Shown: piece after piece, positions 1-6,911 of the stretch
How the letters are laid out: every line of letters begins with the position of its first letter
Numbering within the stretch: the first letter of the stretch is position 1
Source of the DNA: an uncultured Methylophaga sp.
GTDB lineage: Bacteria > Pseudomonadota > Gammaproteobacteria > Nitrosococcales > Methylophagaceae
NCBI GenBank assembly: GCA_913055695.1
Contig: CAJXKF010000002.1
Location: 62,001-126,000, forward strand
Reading direction: 5' to 3'
Length of the DNA: 64,000 nucleotides
Notes under the pieces: model-generated
The model's input: the letters and a program-made list of their open reading frames with translations, nothing else
Told to the model about the DNA's origin: nothing
Database searches by the model: none
Translations under genes and position numbers: made by a program

Positions 1-336
1 GTCCTTAACTAGGCAGACGTGATTTTGCCTGCTCCGGGCTGTAAAAAAGGAATCATTATCGTATGAGGAGGAGGAGTAGTCAATACAAATCTAAATGCGA
101 TACAGTATCATTAACAATAAATATTTGGCAGTATTATTAAATCAATATTGCGGTTTTATGAGATGTATTTCAGTGAGAAGCTGGTCAAAAGGCTAGATGC
201 AGAGTGCTTAGCTTCAAAAGACAACAATAGAGTAATCAAAAGCCTTGCTCGAAGAACAAGCAAGTGTAATGAGCCATACTGGCTTCAAGTCATGCTTATT
301 ATATTTTCGGAATCAGGCGTTTTGGCAGGAGATAAA
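1..336. other. Intergenic stretch with no supported gene
   Basis: No convincing gene is visible. A 74-codon open frame starting at 148 runs into the sodC terminator hairpin and ends inside it. It has no good Shine-Dalgarno and no recognisable domain, so it is treated as chance. The left edge of the window may lie between genes. Confidence 0.5.
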
Positions 337-366
337 AAAGAACCGGCCAGTTGGCCGGTTCTTTGT
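337..366 (-). terminator. Rho-independent terminator of sodC
   Basis: A 12-bp GC-rich inverted repeat (AAGAACCGGCCA with its complement, 338-363) lies 12 nt past the sodC stop. Read on the minus strand it is followed by a run of six T. The plus-strand side has only a short T-rich tail, so it mainly serves sodC. Confidence 0.8.
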
Positions 367-377
367 GTTTAAACGGC

Positions 378-893
378 TTATTTAATCACGCCACAGGCGA
401 GTCGGGCACCGCCACCCCCAAGTGGCTTGGGGTGGTCAGAGTAATTATCACCATTGACGTGTACCATCAGTGAGCGGTTATGTAATTCTTTGAGTACCAG
501 CTTGGGTGCCAGTACCGGTTGTGTAGCCATACCGTTCTTATCTACGTACAAGGCAGGTAAGTCGCCTGCATGACCGTGAAGGTCCCACGGTTCGGCATGA
601 AGACCGGTGTTAGCCGGATCATAGTGACCGCCGGCAGCACCACCGGGCACCAGTTCCCCATTTTTTTGCTTGGGACCGCAGGACGGAATCTCATGCACAT
701 GGAAACCGTGATTGCCGGTAGAAAGGTTTTTCATATCCGGTGTAAACACGGCCCCGAAAGGGTGTTGGCTGATGGTGACCGTACCAGCCGGTTCTCCGGT
801 TTGCAGGTTGGTCATGTTAACGATTAGGGGTTCAGCGGCGAAAGCGCTGGATGTCAGTAATAGCGATGAGAGCAGGGCGAGTTTTATCTTCAT
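378..893 (-). CDS. sodC: Periplasmic Cu/Zn superoxide dismutase
   Basis: Dismutates superoxide to peroxide and oxygen in the periplasm. The 171-aa protein begins with a classical signal peptide ending at AFA-A near residue 19. It carries the SodC signatures: the copper-ligand segment GNHGFHVHEIPSC with the disulfide Cys, the zinc-loop segment AGGHYDP followed by HAGDLPAL, and the C-terminal GGGGARLACGVI with the second disulfide Cys. Length is normal for bacterial SodC. The ATG at 893 has an AAGGAG Shine-Dalgarno just upstream on the minus strand. It is a single-gene unit with its own terminator and faces away from the EF-hand cluster. Identification is firm. Confidence 0.96.
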   Translation of the reverse strand: MKIKLALLSSLLLTSSAFAAEPLIVNMTNLQTGEPAGTVTISQHPFGAVFTPDMKNLSTGNHGFHVHEIPSCGPKQKNGELVPGGAAGGHYDPANTGLHAEPWDLHGHAGDLPALYVDKNGMATQPVLAPKLVLKELHNRSLMVHVNGDNYSDHPKPLGGGGARLACGVIK

Positions 894-1291
894 ACAATCT
901 CCTTTTATGAGTCTTCATGGGTTATTAGTCTGGACTCTGTCAAAGGAGAGATGTTCCAATCACACAAGCTTTGCCTGATGAAGTCAAAATTAACGAACTA
1001 AAGCTGGCATACCCTCAATGCGATTTAACGCATCTTCACTATTCTTCTGAGTGAGAACTGTCCCGGTTTTGGATGGGAGGTTTTCCTGCTCAAGCCAAGA
1101 TTGGCTCATAAAATCTATCAGTAAAAATACGGCGCCATGCATCTTCAGTTTTTGCCTGTAAAGCGGTACTCAAGCTATGACTTGGTTTGCGCCTTATCAG
1201 AAATACATTTTATCCGCTGTGAAACAGAAAAATATTATGAATCAGTTTCTTGATTGAGAGCGGTGGCGTTATTTGCATCACGTTTAACTGT
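894..1291. other. Intergenic region between sodC and the first EF-hand gene
   Basis: It contains the divergent promoters of sodC and of the EF-hand gene, which cannot be placed with confidence. A small hairpin (ATGCG/CGCAT, about 1018-1033) is visible. No coding frame with support was seen. Confidence 0.4.
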
Positions 1292-1452
1292 GATGTTAGC
1301 GTGAAAAACAGACAGGCAAGAACGGCATGCAACTACTTTTTGTTGCGACCGTTGTTCCGAAAATCTGAAGAGTGCTTGGACTTGAATTGATTGTCTGTCT
1401 CGAGAGAACTTTCTTCAAGCAACACCAATCACTCAAATGAGTTGAAAGGAGT
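1292..1452 (+). promoter_or_regulatory. Structured pseudoknot leader RNA, copy 1 (candidate riboswitch)
   Basis: First of five related leaders. The conserved block GATGTTAG is at 1292-1299. Segment A AGACAGGCAA (1310-1319) pairs with A' TTGTCTGTCT (1391-1400). The B hairpin is AACGG (1321-1325) with CCGTT (1349-1353), extended by GCAAC (1329-1333) with GTTGC (1342-1346). C GAGTGCTTGG (1370-1379) pairs with C' CCAATCACTC (1425-1434) with one mismatch. C lies inside the A-A' loop and C' outside it, giving a pseudoknot. C' is nine nt before the GAAAGGAG Shine-Dalgarno. A competing hairpin ACTCA/TGAGT (1431-1442) overlaps C'. Confidence 0.75.
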
Positions 1453-1457
1453 TAACT

Positions 1458-1865
1458 ATGAAATTTCTCAACAATCAAAATATGACATTCCGTAAAACTA
1501 CTCTTGCTTTAGGCGTACTGTTTGCCCTGGGTAGTGGTGCTGCAGCTGCAACAACCTTTGCTACTGCTGATACCAACGGAAACGGAAAAATTTCCAAGGA
1601 TGAGTATTATGGTTATGTAGGTGATGTTGGCATCTATGGTGATTGGGATCTCAATGACGACGGTCTGTTAGATGAAGATGAATGGACCGATGTCGATTAT
1701 AGCTACGATTATGACTATGACACCTGGGATCTCAATGACGATGGTTATCTGGACGATGATGAAGTCTACGTCGGAACCTTCGATACCTTTGACGTCGATG
1801 ATGACACCTACCTGGATAATGATGAATGGGATGATGCCGGCGATGAAGGCTGGTTTGATGTCTAA
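1458..1865 (+). CDS. Secreted acidic EF-hand protein A (four loops)
   Basis: A 135-aa protein of unknown role, probably a periplasmic or exported metal binder. Residues 1 to about 31 form a signal peptide (hydrophobic LALGVLFALGSG, cleavage near AAAA-TT). Four 12-residue EF loops follow at 38-49, 64-75, 91-102 and 112-123. Each starts with Asp and ends with Glu; loop 4 has Thr in place of the central Gly. Loops 2-4 have Asp at position 9. Loops are only 9-15 residues apart, unlike the roughly 24 of calmodulin. It is strongly acidic and rich in D, Y and W. GAAAGGAG precedes ATG 1458. It is closest to the copies at 2388 and 15972. Calcium or lanthanide binding is inference. Confidence 0.85.
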   Translation: MKFLNNQNMTFRKTTLALGVLFALGSGAAAATTFATADTNGNGKISKDEYYGYVGDVGIYGDWDLNDDGLLDEDEWTDVDYSYDYDYDTWDLNDDGYLDDDEVYVGTFDTFDVDDDTYLDNDEWDDAGDEGWFDV

Positions 1866-1913
1866 GGACTAAAACCTGGATAGAGACATTAACATTCATC
1901 TCTCTTAAGTAGA

Positions 1914-1943
1914 TAAAGCCCGGCACTCGCCGGGCTTTTTTTT
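1914..1943 (+). terminator. Terminator of EF-hand gene A
   Basis: Hairpin AGCCCGGC (1917-1924) with GCCGGGCT (1929-1936), loop ACTC, followed by eight T. The same stem and loop occur after EF-hand gene B. Confidence 0.9.
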
Positions 1944-2226
1944 GACAGGTGACCCTACATTCATAGCCGCCAAAAACTTCATCGATAAACGACTTCATGG
2001 CTTGCATAACAGGAGATATTCCTTCTGCAGACAAGATAAATTCATTCAGGAAATAAGTAATATGCCAGCTGAATGGACGGGCTCGGGTTTACGCTTCATG
2101 GCTAATCCTAGGGATGCCGGTGGTTAGCGCATGATAAGAATAAATTTAATCAGGCGGTTAATATAAAACTATTTGTAATCATATGCTTATCAAGCGTTGT
2201 GGATGGGTTTTAAAAACCGGCGGAGT
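1944..2226. other. Spacer between EF-hand genes A and B
   Basis: No gene is supported. The short open frames here lack Shine-Dalgarno sites and domains. The downstream part merges into the leader of EF-hand gene B. Confidence 0.4.
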
Positions 2227-2380
2227 GATGTTAGTGTCAAATACAGACAGGCAATAACGGTTGGTGAAGATTAAAGACAACCGTATTTCCGAAAACCTGA
2301 AAGTGTTTGGATTTGTTTTGACTGTCTGTCTCAAAGAGCTTTCTTCAAGCAACACCAATCACTTTTTAAATTGAAAGGAG
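2227..2380 (+). promoter_or_regulatory. Structured pseudoknot leader RNA, copy 2
   Basis: GATGTTAG is at 2227-2234. A AGACAGGCA (2245-2253) pairs with A' TGTCTGTCT (2323-2331). The B hairpin ACGGTTG (2257-2263) with CAACCGT (2278-2284) is a perfect 7-bp stem whose sequence differs from copy 1. C AAAGTGTTTGG (2300-2310) pairs with C' CCAATCACTTT (2355-2365) with one internal mismatch. The outer bases of C and C' changed together relative to copy 1 (G-C to A-T). The Shine-Dalgarno GAAAGGAG starts eight nt after C'. Confidence 0.75.
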
Positions 2381-2387
2381 CTTAATT

Positions 2388-2804
2388 ATGAAATTTCTTA
2401 AAACTGACAACATGACACTTCGAAAGACTAGTCTGGCGCTGGGCGTTATGCTTGCACTCGGCAGTGGTAGTGCTTTAGCCGCTACATTTGATACCGCTGA
2501 CAGCAATGGGAATGGAAAAATCTCCAAGGATGAATACTACGGCTATGTCGGTGATATTGGCGTCTACGGTGATTGGGACCTGAACGATGATGGCCTGTTG
2601 AGTGATGATGAATGGGCTGAAGTCGATTACGATTTTGATTACGACTATGACAGTCTCAGTGCGTGGGATGATGATGACGATGGTTTACTGGACGATAACG
2701 AAGTCTATGAAGGCACCTTCGCTGATTTTGACCTCGACGATGATGATTACTTAGACGCTGATGAATGGGATGATGCCGGTGATTCAGGCTGGCTTGATGT
2801 CTGA
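2388..2804 (+). CDS. Secreted acidic EF-hand protein B (four loops)
   Basis: A 138-aa paralogue of the protein at 1458, sharing the MKFL start, the signal peptide (cleavage near ALA-A, residue 31) and the segment around DEYYGYVGD. EF loops are at 38-49, 64-75, 94-105 and 115-126. Loops 3 and 4 have Asp at position 9 and are almost entirely acidic. Loop 4 has Asp where Gly is usual. GAAAGGAG precedes ATG 2388. Leader, coding sequence and terminator are all similar to gene A, so the whole unit was duplicated. The function is not known; a buffer, store or sensor of divalent or trivalent cations outside the cytoplasm is the likeliest reading. Confidence 0.85.
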   Translation: MKFLKTDNMTLRKTSLALGVMLALGSGSALAATFDTADSNGNGKISKDEYYGYVGDIGVYGDWDLNDDGLLSDDEWAEVDYDFDYDYDSLSAWDDDDDGLLDDNEVYEGTFADFDLDDDDYLDADEWDDAGDSGWLDV

Positions 2805-2856
2805 GGAACCAATCTCGGATAAATCCCATTAACTTTCATGTCTTTTCTGGACGCTT

Positions 2857-2883
2857 AAGCCCGGCACTCGCCGGGCTTTTTTT
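2857..2883 (+). terminator. Terminator of EF-hand gene B
   Basis: AGCCCGGC and GCCGGGCT around an ACTC loop, followed by seven T. The hairpin is identical to that of EF-hand gene A. Confidence 0.9.
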
Positions 2884-2921
2884 AAGCTTTGGTTGATAGA
2901 TATCAGCCTGATCAGGATTCA

Positions 2922-2962
2922 GCCGCTTGCTTATTCATATTGAATGTACAAGCGGCATTTTT
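2922..2962 (+). terminator. Second hairpin with T-rich tail
   Basis: GCCGCTTG (2922-2929) pairs perfectly with CAAGCGGC (2949-2956). The loop itself can form a short ATTCA/TGAAT stem. ATTTTT follows. It may be a back-up terminator or the 3' end of a small RNA. The remaining sequence to 3226 shows no other feature. Confidence 0.45.
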
Positions 2963-3226
2963 CCAAACTCAGCATTGAATCAGGGGATGTTTCTGTTTTA
3001 GGCTGGGAGCGTCTCATCACTGCTCCTTTTGCATAACGGAGTCAGTGCTCATGGCAATTGTATTTGCCCTCTTTCCTATCGAAATGCCATGTGAATTCTA
3101 TGGCAATGCCAAGTTTGAGATCCGGTTTACCATCATGGATCACATCAAAACAGTCTGAAATAACATCAGTCTTCGCTTGAGTTTGCTGGCTGCTCACAGG
3201 GCATTTCACTTTATCTGGAGGTTGCG

Positions 3227-3940
3227 ATGATTAATTTATACAGCTGGAGCACCCCTAATGGACAGAAAGCCTCAATCATGCTGGAAGAACTGGGGCTGGA
3301 TTATTGCGTCACTGCCATCAATATTGGCAAAGGCGAACAACATCATCCGGAATATCGACGGATCAGTCCGAATGGCAAGATCCCGGTCATTACAGATCAA
3401 GAATTGCAGGACGAATCCGGCGAACCAGTGAGGATATTTGAGTCAGGCAATATTCTTATCTATCTGGCAGAAAAATCAGGTCGTTTATTGCCTTCCCGCT
3501 GGGAAGAGCGAGCCGAAGTGCTGGCATGGTTATTCTTTCAGATTGGTCATCTCGGTCCCATGGTCGGACAGTGGCACTGGTTTGACGATAGTGCCCCAGC
3601 CGAAAGTGAGTTGGCGATAAAACGTTATCGGGAAGAAACCCTGCATCTGTTGGAAGTGCTCAATGGTCGACTGGGTGAAGCGCCTTACCTCGGCGGAGCA
3701 GAATACAGCATCGCCGACATAGCTAATTTCACCTGGGCTAAAGCCGCGGTAGAGCAAATGAAGGACGAAGAGCCGGATGCGATTGCCGCGCTGGAACCCC
3801 TACGAGACTGGCTTAAACGCGTGGGTGCGCGACCGGCAGTTCAACGCGGTCTGAATGTGCCGTCTGAGGAGCAGAAACAGCGGGCAGCAGAGGCCGAGCG
3901 TATTCCCGGGCCGGCAGGTGGCGGCACGGTTCTGCCCTGA
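3227..3940 (+). CDS. Glutathione S-transferase family protein, YghU/YfcG (nu) type
   Basis: Probably a glutathione-disulfide-bond reductase or transferase in the cytoplasm. The 237-aa protein has the thioredoxin-like N-terminal domain with YSWSTPNGQK (the active-site Thr-Pro-Asn region of nu-class enzymes). NGKIPVI carries the cis-Pro, FESGNILIYLAEK is the gamma-glutamyl binding site, and an all-helical C-terminal domain with YSIADI follows. Length and motifs fit E. coli YfcG and YghU. The ATG at 3227 follows TGGAGG. It is a single gene between EF-hand units with no functional partner. The C-terminal tail rich in Pro and Gly is typical of YghU-like members. Confidence 0.88.
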   Translation: MINLYSWSTPNGQKASIMLEELGLDYCVTAINIGKGEQHHPEYRRISPNGKIPVITDQELQDESGEPVRIFESGNILIYLAEKSGRLLPSRWEERAEVLAWLFFQIGHLGPMVGQWHWFDDSAPAESELAIKRYREETLHLLEVLNGRLGEAPYLGGAEYSIADIANFTWAKAAVEQMKDEEPDAIAALEPLRDWLKRVGARPAVQRGLNVPSEEQKQRAAEAERIPGPAGGGTVLP

Positions 3941-4090
3941 GTCTGAGCCGGAAAACCCAACTTCATTAAATGTATCAGCAGCCTTAACGCTGAATGTCTG
4001 TGATGCATGCATCTGAAAGCATCTTCTGATATCAGCATCGCTGTCTGAAGATCCTCCCCCCTAAGTAAGGGGAGTGTATCCACACTTAAT
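3941..4090. other. Spacer upstream of the third leader
   Basis: Only a short inverted repeat CTCCCC (4054-4059) with GGGGAG (4069-4074) was noticed. No gene is seen in this stretch. Confidence 0.4.
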
Positions 4091-4249
4091 GATGTTAGGG
4101 TGACAGTCAGGCAGGCAAGAGCGGTCATCGAATATGTCAGTATGACCGTTGTTCCATTATTCACTCGGGGTGATTGGACTTACTCTCACTGTCTGTCTTG
4201 ATAGAATTTTCAGCTAAGGCCAGTCACTCGTTAAGAAGTTGAAAAGGAG
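4091..4249 (+). promoter_or_regulatory. Structured pseudoknot leader RNA, copy 3
   Basis: GATGTTAG is at 4091-4098. A AGGCAGGCA (4109-4117) pairs with A' TGTCTGTCT (4190-4198) using G-U wobbles. The B hairpin CGGTCAT (4122-4128) with ATGACCG (4142-4148) is perfect and differs in sequence from copies 1 and 2. C GGGTGATTGG (4168-4177) pairs over all ten positions, with two wobbles, with C' CCAGTCACTC (4220-4229). The Shine-Dalgarno GAAAAGGAG is at 4241-4249. Confidence 0.75.
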
Positions 4250-4256
4250 CCTAACT

Positions 4257-4973
4257 ATGAAATTTCTGAATCACCAGGAAGTACAATTCAAAAAGACAAC
4301 GCTAGCGCTGGGCCTGATGTTTGCCTTGGGCAGCACTAGCGCCTTTGCCAACAGCTTTTCGGATGTTGATGCAAACGACAATGGCAAAATTTCCAAGCAG
4401 GAATATAAAAACTATGTCGATGACAGCGGCATGTTTGATGATTGGGATGACAATGATGACGATCGTCTCGATAAAAACGAATGGCAGCAGGCAGATAAAG
4501 AAGCCAAACACTTCGACAAGTGGGATGACGATAACAACGGCTATCTGAGTAAAGACGAGTTCAACGAAGCCAGCTTCCAGGAACGCGACAAAAACAGGGA
4601 TGATTTCTGGGACGTTTCTGAGTGGGATGAAGCCAATGCGGAAGCGCTCGCCGAAGTGAATTTCTCCACCATCGACGACAACGACAATGGAAAAATTTCT
4701 CAGAACGAGTATTCACAGTACATCGAGAATGAAAACATCTTCGATGACTGGGACGAGAACAATGACAATCGTCTGGATAAAGATGAGTGGGATGAAGCTG
4801 ACCACAAAAACAAGGATTTCAGTGCCTGGGATAGTGACAACAATGGTTATCTCAGTCAGAAAGAGTTTGAAGAGGCCAGCTTTAGTAAATATGACAAGGA
4901 TGATGACGACTTTTGGGACGTTTCCGAATGGGATGAAAATATCGCAGATTGGTTTGACGACGTGTTCAGTTAA
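4257..4973 (+). CDS. Secreted EF-hand protein C with eight loops
   Basis: A 238-aa protein with a signal peptide (cleavage near AFA-N, residue 31) and eight EF loops at 38-49, 64-75, 90-101, 111-122, 140-151, 166-177, 192-203 and 213-224. The second four repeat the first four at a distance of about 102 residues, so the gene arose by internal tandem duplication of a four-loop ancestor. The fourth loop of each half (ending FWDVSE) lacks the central Gly. ATG 4257 is chosen over the in-frame TTG 4239 because it follows GAAAAGGAG and matches the MKFLN start of its paralogues. It is rich in D, N and K and less Tyr-rich than A and B. Role unknown. Confidence 0.85.
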   Translation: MKFLNHQEVQFKKTTLALGLMFALGSTSAFANSFSDVDANDNGKISKQEYKNYVDDSGMFDDWDDNDDDRLDKNEWQQADKEAKHFDKWDDDNNGYLSKDEFNEASFQERDKNRDDFWDVSEWDEANAEALAEVNFSTIDDNDNGKISQNEYSQYIENENIFDDWDENNDNRLDKDEWDEADHKNKDFSAWDSDNNGYLSQKEFEEASFSKYDKDDDDFWDVSEWDENIADWFDDVFS

Positions 4974-5008
4974 TTTCAAACGCTAAATGTGGCTGTTCAG
5001 CCAATAAA

Positions 5009-5037
5009 GAAGCCCGGTTTCTTGCCGGGCTTTTTTT
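5009..5037 (+). terminator. Terminator of EF-hand gene C
   Basis: AAGCCCGG (5010-5017) pairs with CCGGGCTT (5025-5032) around a 7-nt loop, followed by a T run to 5037. Confidence 0.9.
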
Positions 5038-5052
5038 ATGCCGTCAGTACTG

Positions 5053-5301
5053 TCAGTCACCGCATTGATAAGGGCTCTCAGCGTCGTAATTCTGCCCTGT
5101 TTCCGCATCAATAATGACAACGGTGGCATCAGGATAGCCCTGACAGAGCGCATTTCTGGCTGTGTAAATGCCTGATCCCTGCGCCATCACATTTGTGGGC
5201 AACATGGTTCCATCAGGCAATATGGCGGATACCGTGTAGTTACCCTGGGTAGTAATGCAGGCAGAGAGAAAAATAAATGATAGAAAAACGACGTGTTTCA
5301 T
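5053..5301 (-). CDS. Small predicted lipoprotein
   Basis: An 82-aa protein whose N-terminus ends in a lipobox (LSAC, Cys at residue 15), so it should be lipidated and anchored to a membrane facing the periplasm. The mature part is about 68 residues with two further Cys residues (ALCQGYPDA and the terminal YQCGD) that could form a disulfide. No family is recognised. The region around ATVVIIDAETGQNYDA is beta-rich. ATG 5301 is preceded by a GGAGGG Shine-Dalgarno. It is convergent with EF-hand gene C and has no obvious partner. Confidence 0.7.
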   Translation of the reverse strand: MKHVVFLSFIFLSACITTQGNYTVSAILPDGTMLPTNVMAQGSGIYTARNALCQGYPDATVVIIDAETGQNYDAESPYQCGD

Positions 5302-5515
5302 GGGCCCTCCATAGCGAAAAATTGATGTCGTTTACAGCTCACCAGCAATGTAAAAGAAAATATTGAGGTCATTTCATCCCGGAAATGACAGCTTGCTGAG
5401 CTTTGCAAATCATAACAGAAGATTTTGCGTGCTCATGATAAAGGACGAAGTTATTGTGAACAGGAGCACATTAGACTTTAATGCCTGCACGCGCACTGCA
5501 GTGGGGTGGTGCTAT

Positions 5516-5941
5516 CTAAGGTGATGATTTTTTCTGCATTTCTCTGATTCGCATCGGCATCGAATCTATCTCATCAAATAGGCTCTCAAGTGACAGCAAA
5601 TCGCTAGTCTCTTTCACGCCGCCATCTTTGCCGATAAGAATGACCGGTTCAGCGATAGACGAGAACTGACGGCTGATCGTCGCCGCAAACTGGTTAGAGA
5701 CTTTGCCATCATAGTTGGTGATCGTTTGATTGCCATCAATAATAAACCAGACAATATCCCTGTCTTGAATCTGAGCTTTGGCGTCTTCCAGGATCGTTTT
5801 CTGATGTTCGGGTTGAGTGGAGAACACCAGAATGATGCGGTTCTGCCAGAGCAGGGGGGAGAGATTATCAAGCGTCGACCGGTTTTCAGACATGGCATTG
5901 AATGGCATTAGAAAAGTTATCAGCAAAGCTAAAAATTTCAT
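5516..5941 (-). CDS. Exported DUF4174-like protein
   Basis: A 141-aa protein when started at ATG 5941, which gives a clean signal peptide (MKFLALLITFLMPFNAMS). The frame stays open to 6013, but that extension would bury the signal sequence. The mature part has the pattern LSPLLWQNRIILVFS, then WFIIDGN, and VILIGKDGGVKET near the C-terminus. This is a thioredoxin-like fold pattern seen in DUF4174 proteins, but without CxxC, so it is not a conventional reductase. It is divergent from EF-hand gene D. The function of the family is not established as far as I can tell. Confidence 0.7.
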   Translation of the reverse strand: MKFLALLITFLMPFNAMSENRSTLDNLSPLLWQNRIILVFSTQPEHQKTILEDAKAQIQDRDIVWFIIDGNQTITNYDGKVSNQFAATISRQFSSIAEPVILIGKDGGVKETSDLLSLESLFDEIDSMPMRIREMQKKSSP

Positions 5942-6133
5942 CGTTGATCCAAGTTGAACACTAACGACTGTTTCTGACCACCCCAAAGCGGCTTTGACTG
6001 TGGCGATATACAAGATTTTTTTGAGTTTACATCCAGCGCTTGAGCCGTGACGGGACTTAAGGAAAACTCAACTTTTCAATTATCGGGGTGTCGTAATTCA
6101 ACACAATGCCATCAATAGTCTTTTGGTATCAGA

Positions 6134-6281
6134 AGGTGGCAATTAGGCAGGCAAGAACGGTCATCGATTATTTTTCAGGGCCGTTGTTCCATTATTCACT
6201 TGGAGTGATTGGACTTATTCTAACTGTCTGTCTTGATAAAAATTCAGGTGAGGCCAATCACTCTCAGCAGTTGAAAAGGAG
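6134..6281 (+). promoter_or_regulatory. Structured pseudoknot leader RNA, copy 4
   Basis: A AGGCAGGCA (6145-6153) pairs with A' TGTCTGTCT (6225-6233). The B hairpin is AACGGTC (6156-6162) with GGCCGTT (6179-6185). C GAGTGATTGG (6203-6212) and C' CCAATCACTC (6254-6263) are perfectly complementary over ten bp, the cleanest case of the long-range pairing. The Shine-Dalgarno GAAAAGGAG begins ten nt after C'. The GATGTTAG block of the other copies is not recognisable. The rest of the 5942-6133 spacer shows nothing else. Confidence 0.75.
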
Positions 6282-6288
6282 CCTAAAC

Positions 6289-6696
6289 ATGACATTTTTT
6301 AATGCCGATAAAATGATGTTCAGCCAGGTATCGCTGGCATTCAGCATGATGCTGGTACTGGGAAGCGGAAGCGCCCTGGCAGATCCATATTCTTCATTAG
6401 ACTCAGATCAGGATGGAGATGTTACCCAGCTGGAGTACAACAGCTATATGCAGGATGACACGCGCAGATATGAAGGCTGGGATCAAAACAAGGATATGCG
6501 TCTTGATGAAAGTGAATGGAATGATGCTAATCCTGACCACCGTAATGATTTCAACAGCTGGGACTCAAATCAGGATGGCTATCTCGATAATAATGAGTTC
6601 TATGATGGCAGCTTCAACAGTTATGACAACGATAACGACGGTCTCTTGAATGAAGATGAAGTCGGCAGTGCTGCCGATGATGGCCTGTTGGATTAA
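6289..6696 (+). CDS. Secreted EF-hand protein D (four loops)
   Basis: A 135-aa protein. The signal peptide ends near ALA-D (residue 31). EF loops are at 38-49, 65-76, 92-103 and 113-124. Loops 1, 3 and 4 are canonical with Gly at position 6, while loop 2 (DQNKDMRLDESE) has Met there. Loops 2 and 3 have Asp at position 9. ATG 6289 is chosen over an open frame reaching back to 6106 because that extension would translate the structured leader, and because GAAAAGGAG is correctly spaced before 6289. Sequence is closest to the copy at 16590 (both start the mature part with PYS). Role unknown. Confidence 0.85.
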   Translation: MTFFNADKMMFSQVSLAFSMMLVLGSGSALADPYSSLDSDQDGDVTQLEYNSYMQDDTRRYEGWDQNKDMRLDESEWNDANPDHRNDFNSWDSNQDGYLDNNEFYDGSFNSYDNDNDGLLNEDEVGSAADDGLLD

Positions 6697-6717
6697 GTTG
6701 TCCTGAACAATTCTCTT

Positions 6718-6743
6718 AAAGCCCGGGTCCAAACCGGGCTTTT
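6718..6743 (+). terminator. Terminator of EF-hand gene D
   Basis: AAAGCCCGG (6718-6726) pairs with CCGGGCTTT (6734-6742), with a short T tail. Confidence 0.8.
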
Positions 6744-6752
6744 AATCATGCA

Positions 6753-6825
6753 GGTTGGGCTGAGGCACGAAGCTCAACTTTAATGATGAGCGCGGTCCTT
6801 GGGCTTCATGGGGTTCAGCCCGATC
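6753..6825. repeat. Two inverted copies of the TTGGGCTGAGG intergenic repeat
   Basis: A GGTTGGGCTGAGG unit ending in GAAGCTCAAC occupies 6753-6778. A copy in the other orientation (TTGGGCTTCATGGGG then TTCAGCCCGATC) occupies 6799-6825. Each unit is itself an imperfect hairpin. The second copy lies within the open frame upstream of the GspE-like gene, which argues that this part is not translated. Confidence 0.7.
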
Positions 6826-6911
6826 TGCCATCGTTTCATCGCTTTTTTGCAGTCGCTGCAAAAGTCTCAATTGAAACAATGAGAGCGCTTAGTCTTTCGG
6901 AGGAGTCAAGC

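Noticed and set aside
148-372. A 74-codon open frame at the left edge
   Set aside because: It runs into and ends within the sodC terminator hairpin, has no ribosome site and no recognisable domain.
1458-1865. Calling the EF-hand proteins true lanmodulins
   Set aside because: Pro at loop position 2 is missing and several loops lack Gly at position 6, so only a resemblance is claimed.
1732-2034. Antisense open frame over EF-hand gene A (His/Arg-rich)
   Set aside because: It is the mirror of Asp-rich codons (GAT read as ATC/CAT). The same artefact appears opposite the other EF-hand genes.
4239-4256. TTG start six codons upstream for EF-hand protein C
   Set aside because: The six codons read through the Shine-Dalgarno itself, and paralogues start at the MKFL position.
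6106-6288. N-terminal extension of EF-hand protein D by 61 residues
   Set aside because: It would translate the structured leader and bury the signal peptide. A well-spaced Shine-Dalgarno precedes ATG 6289.
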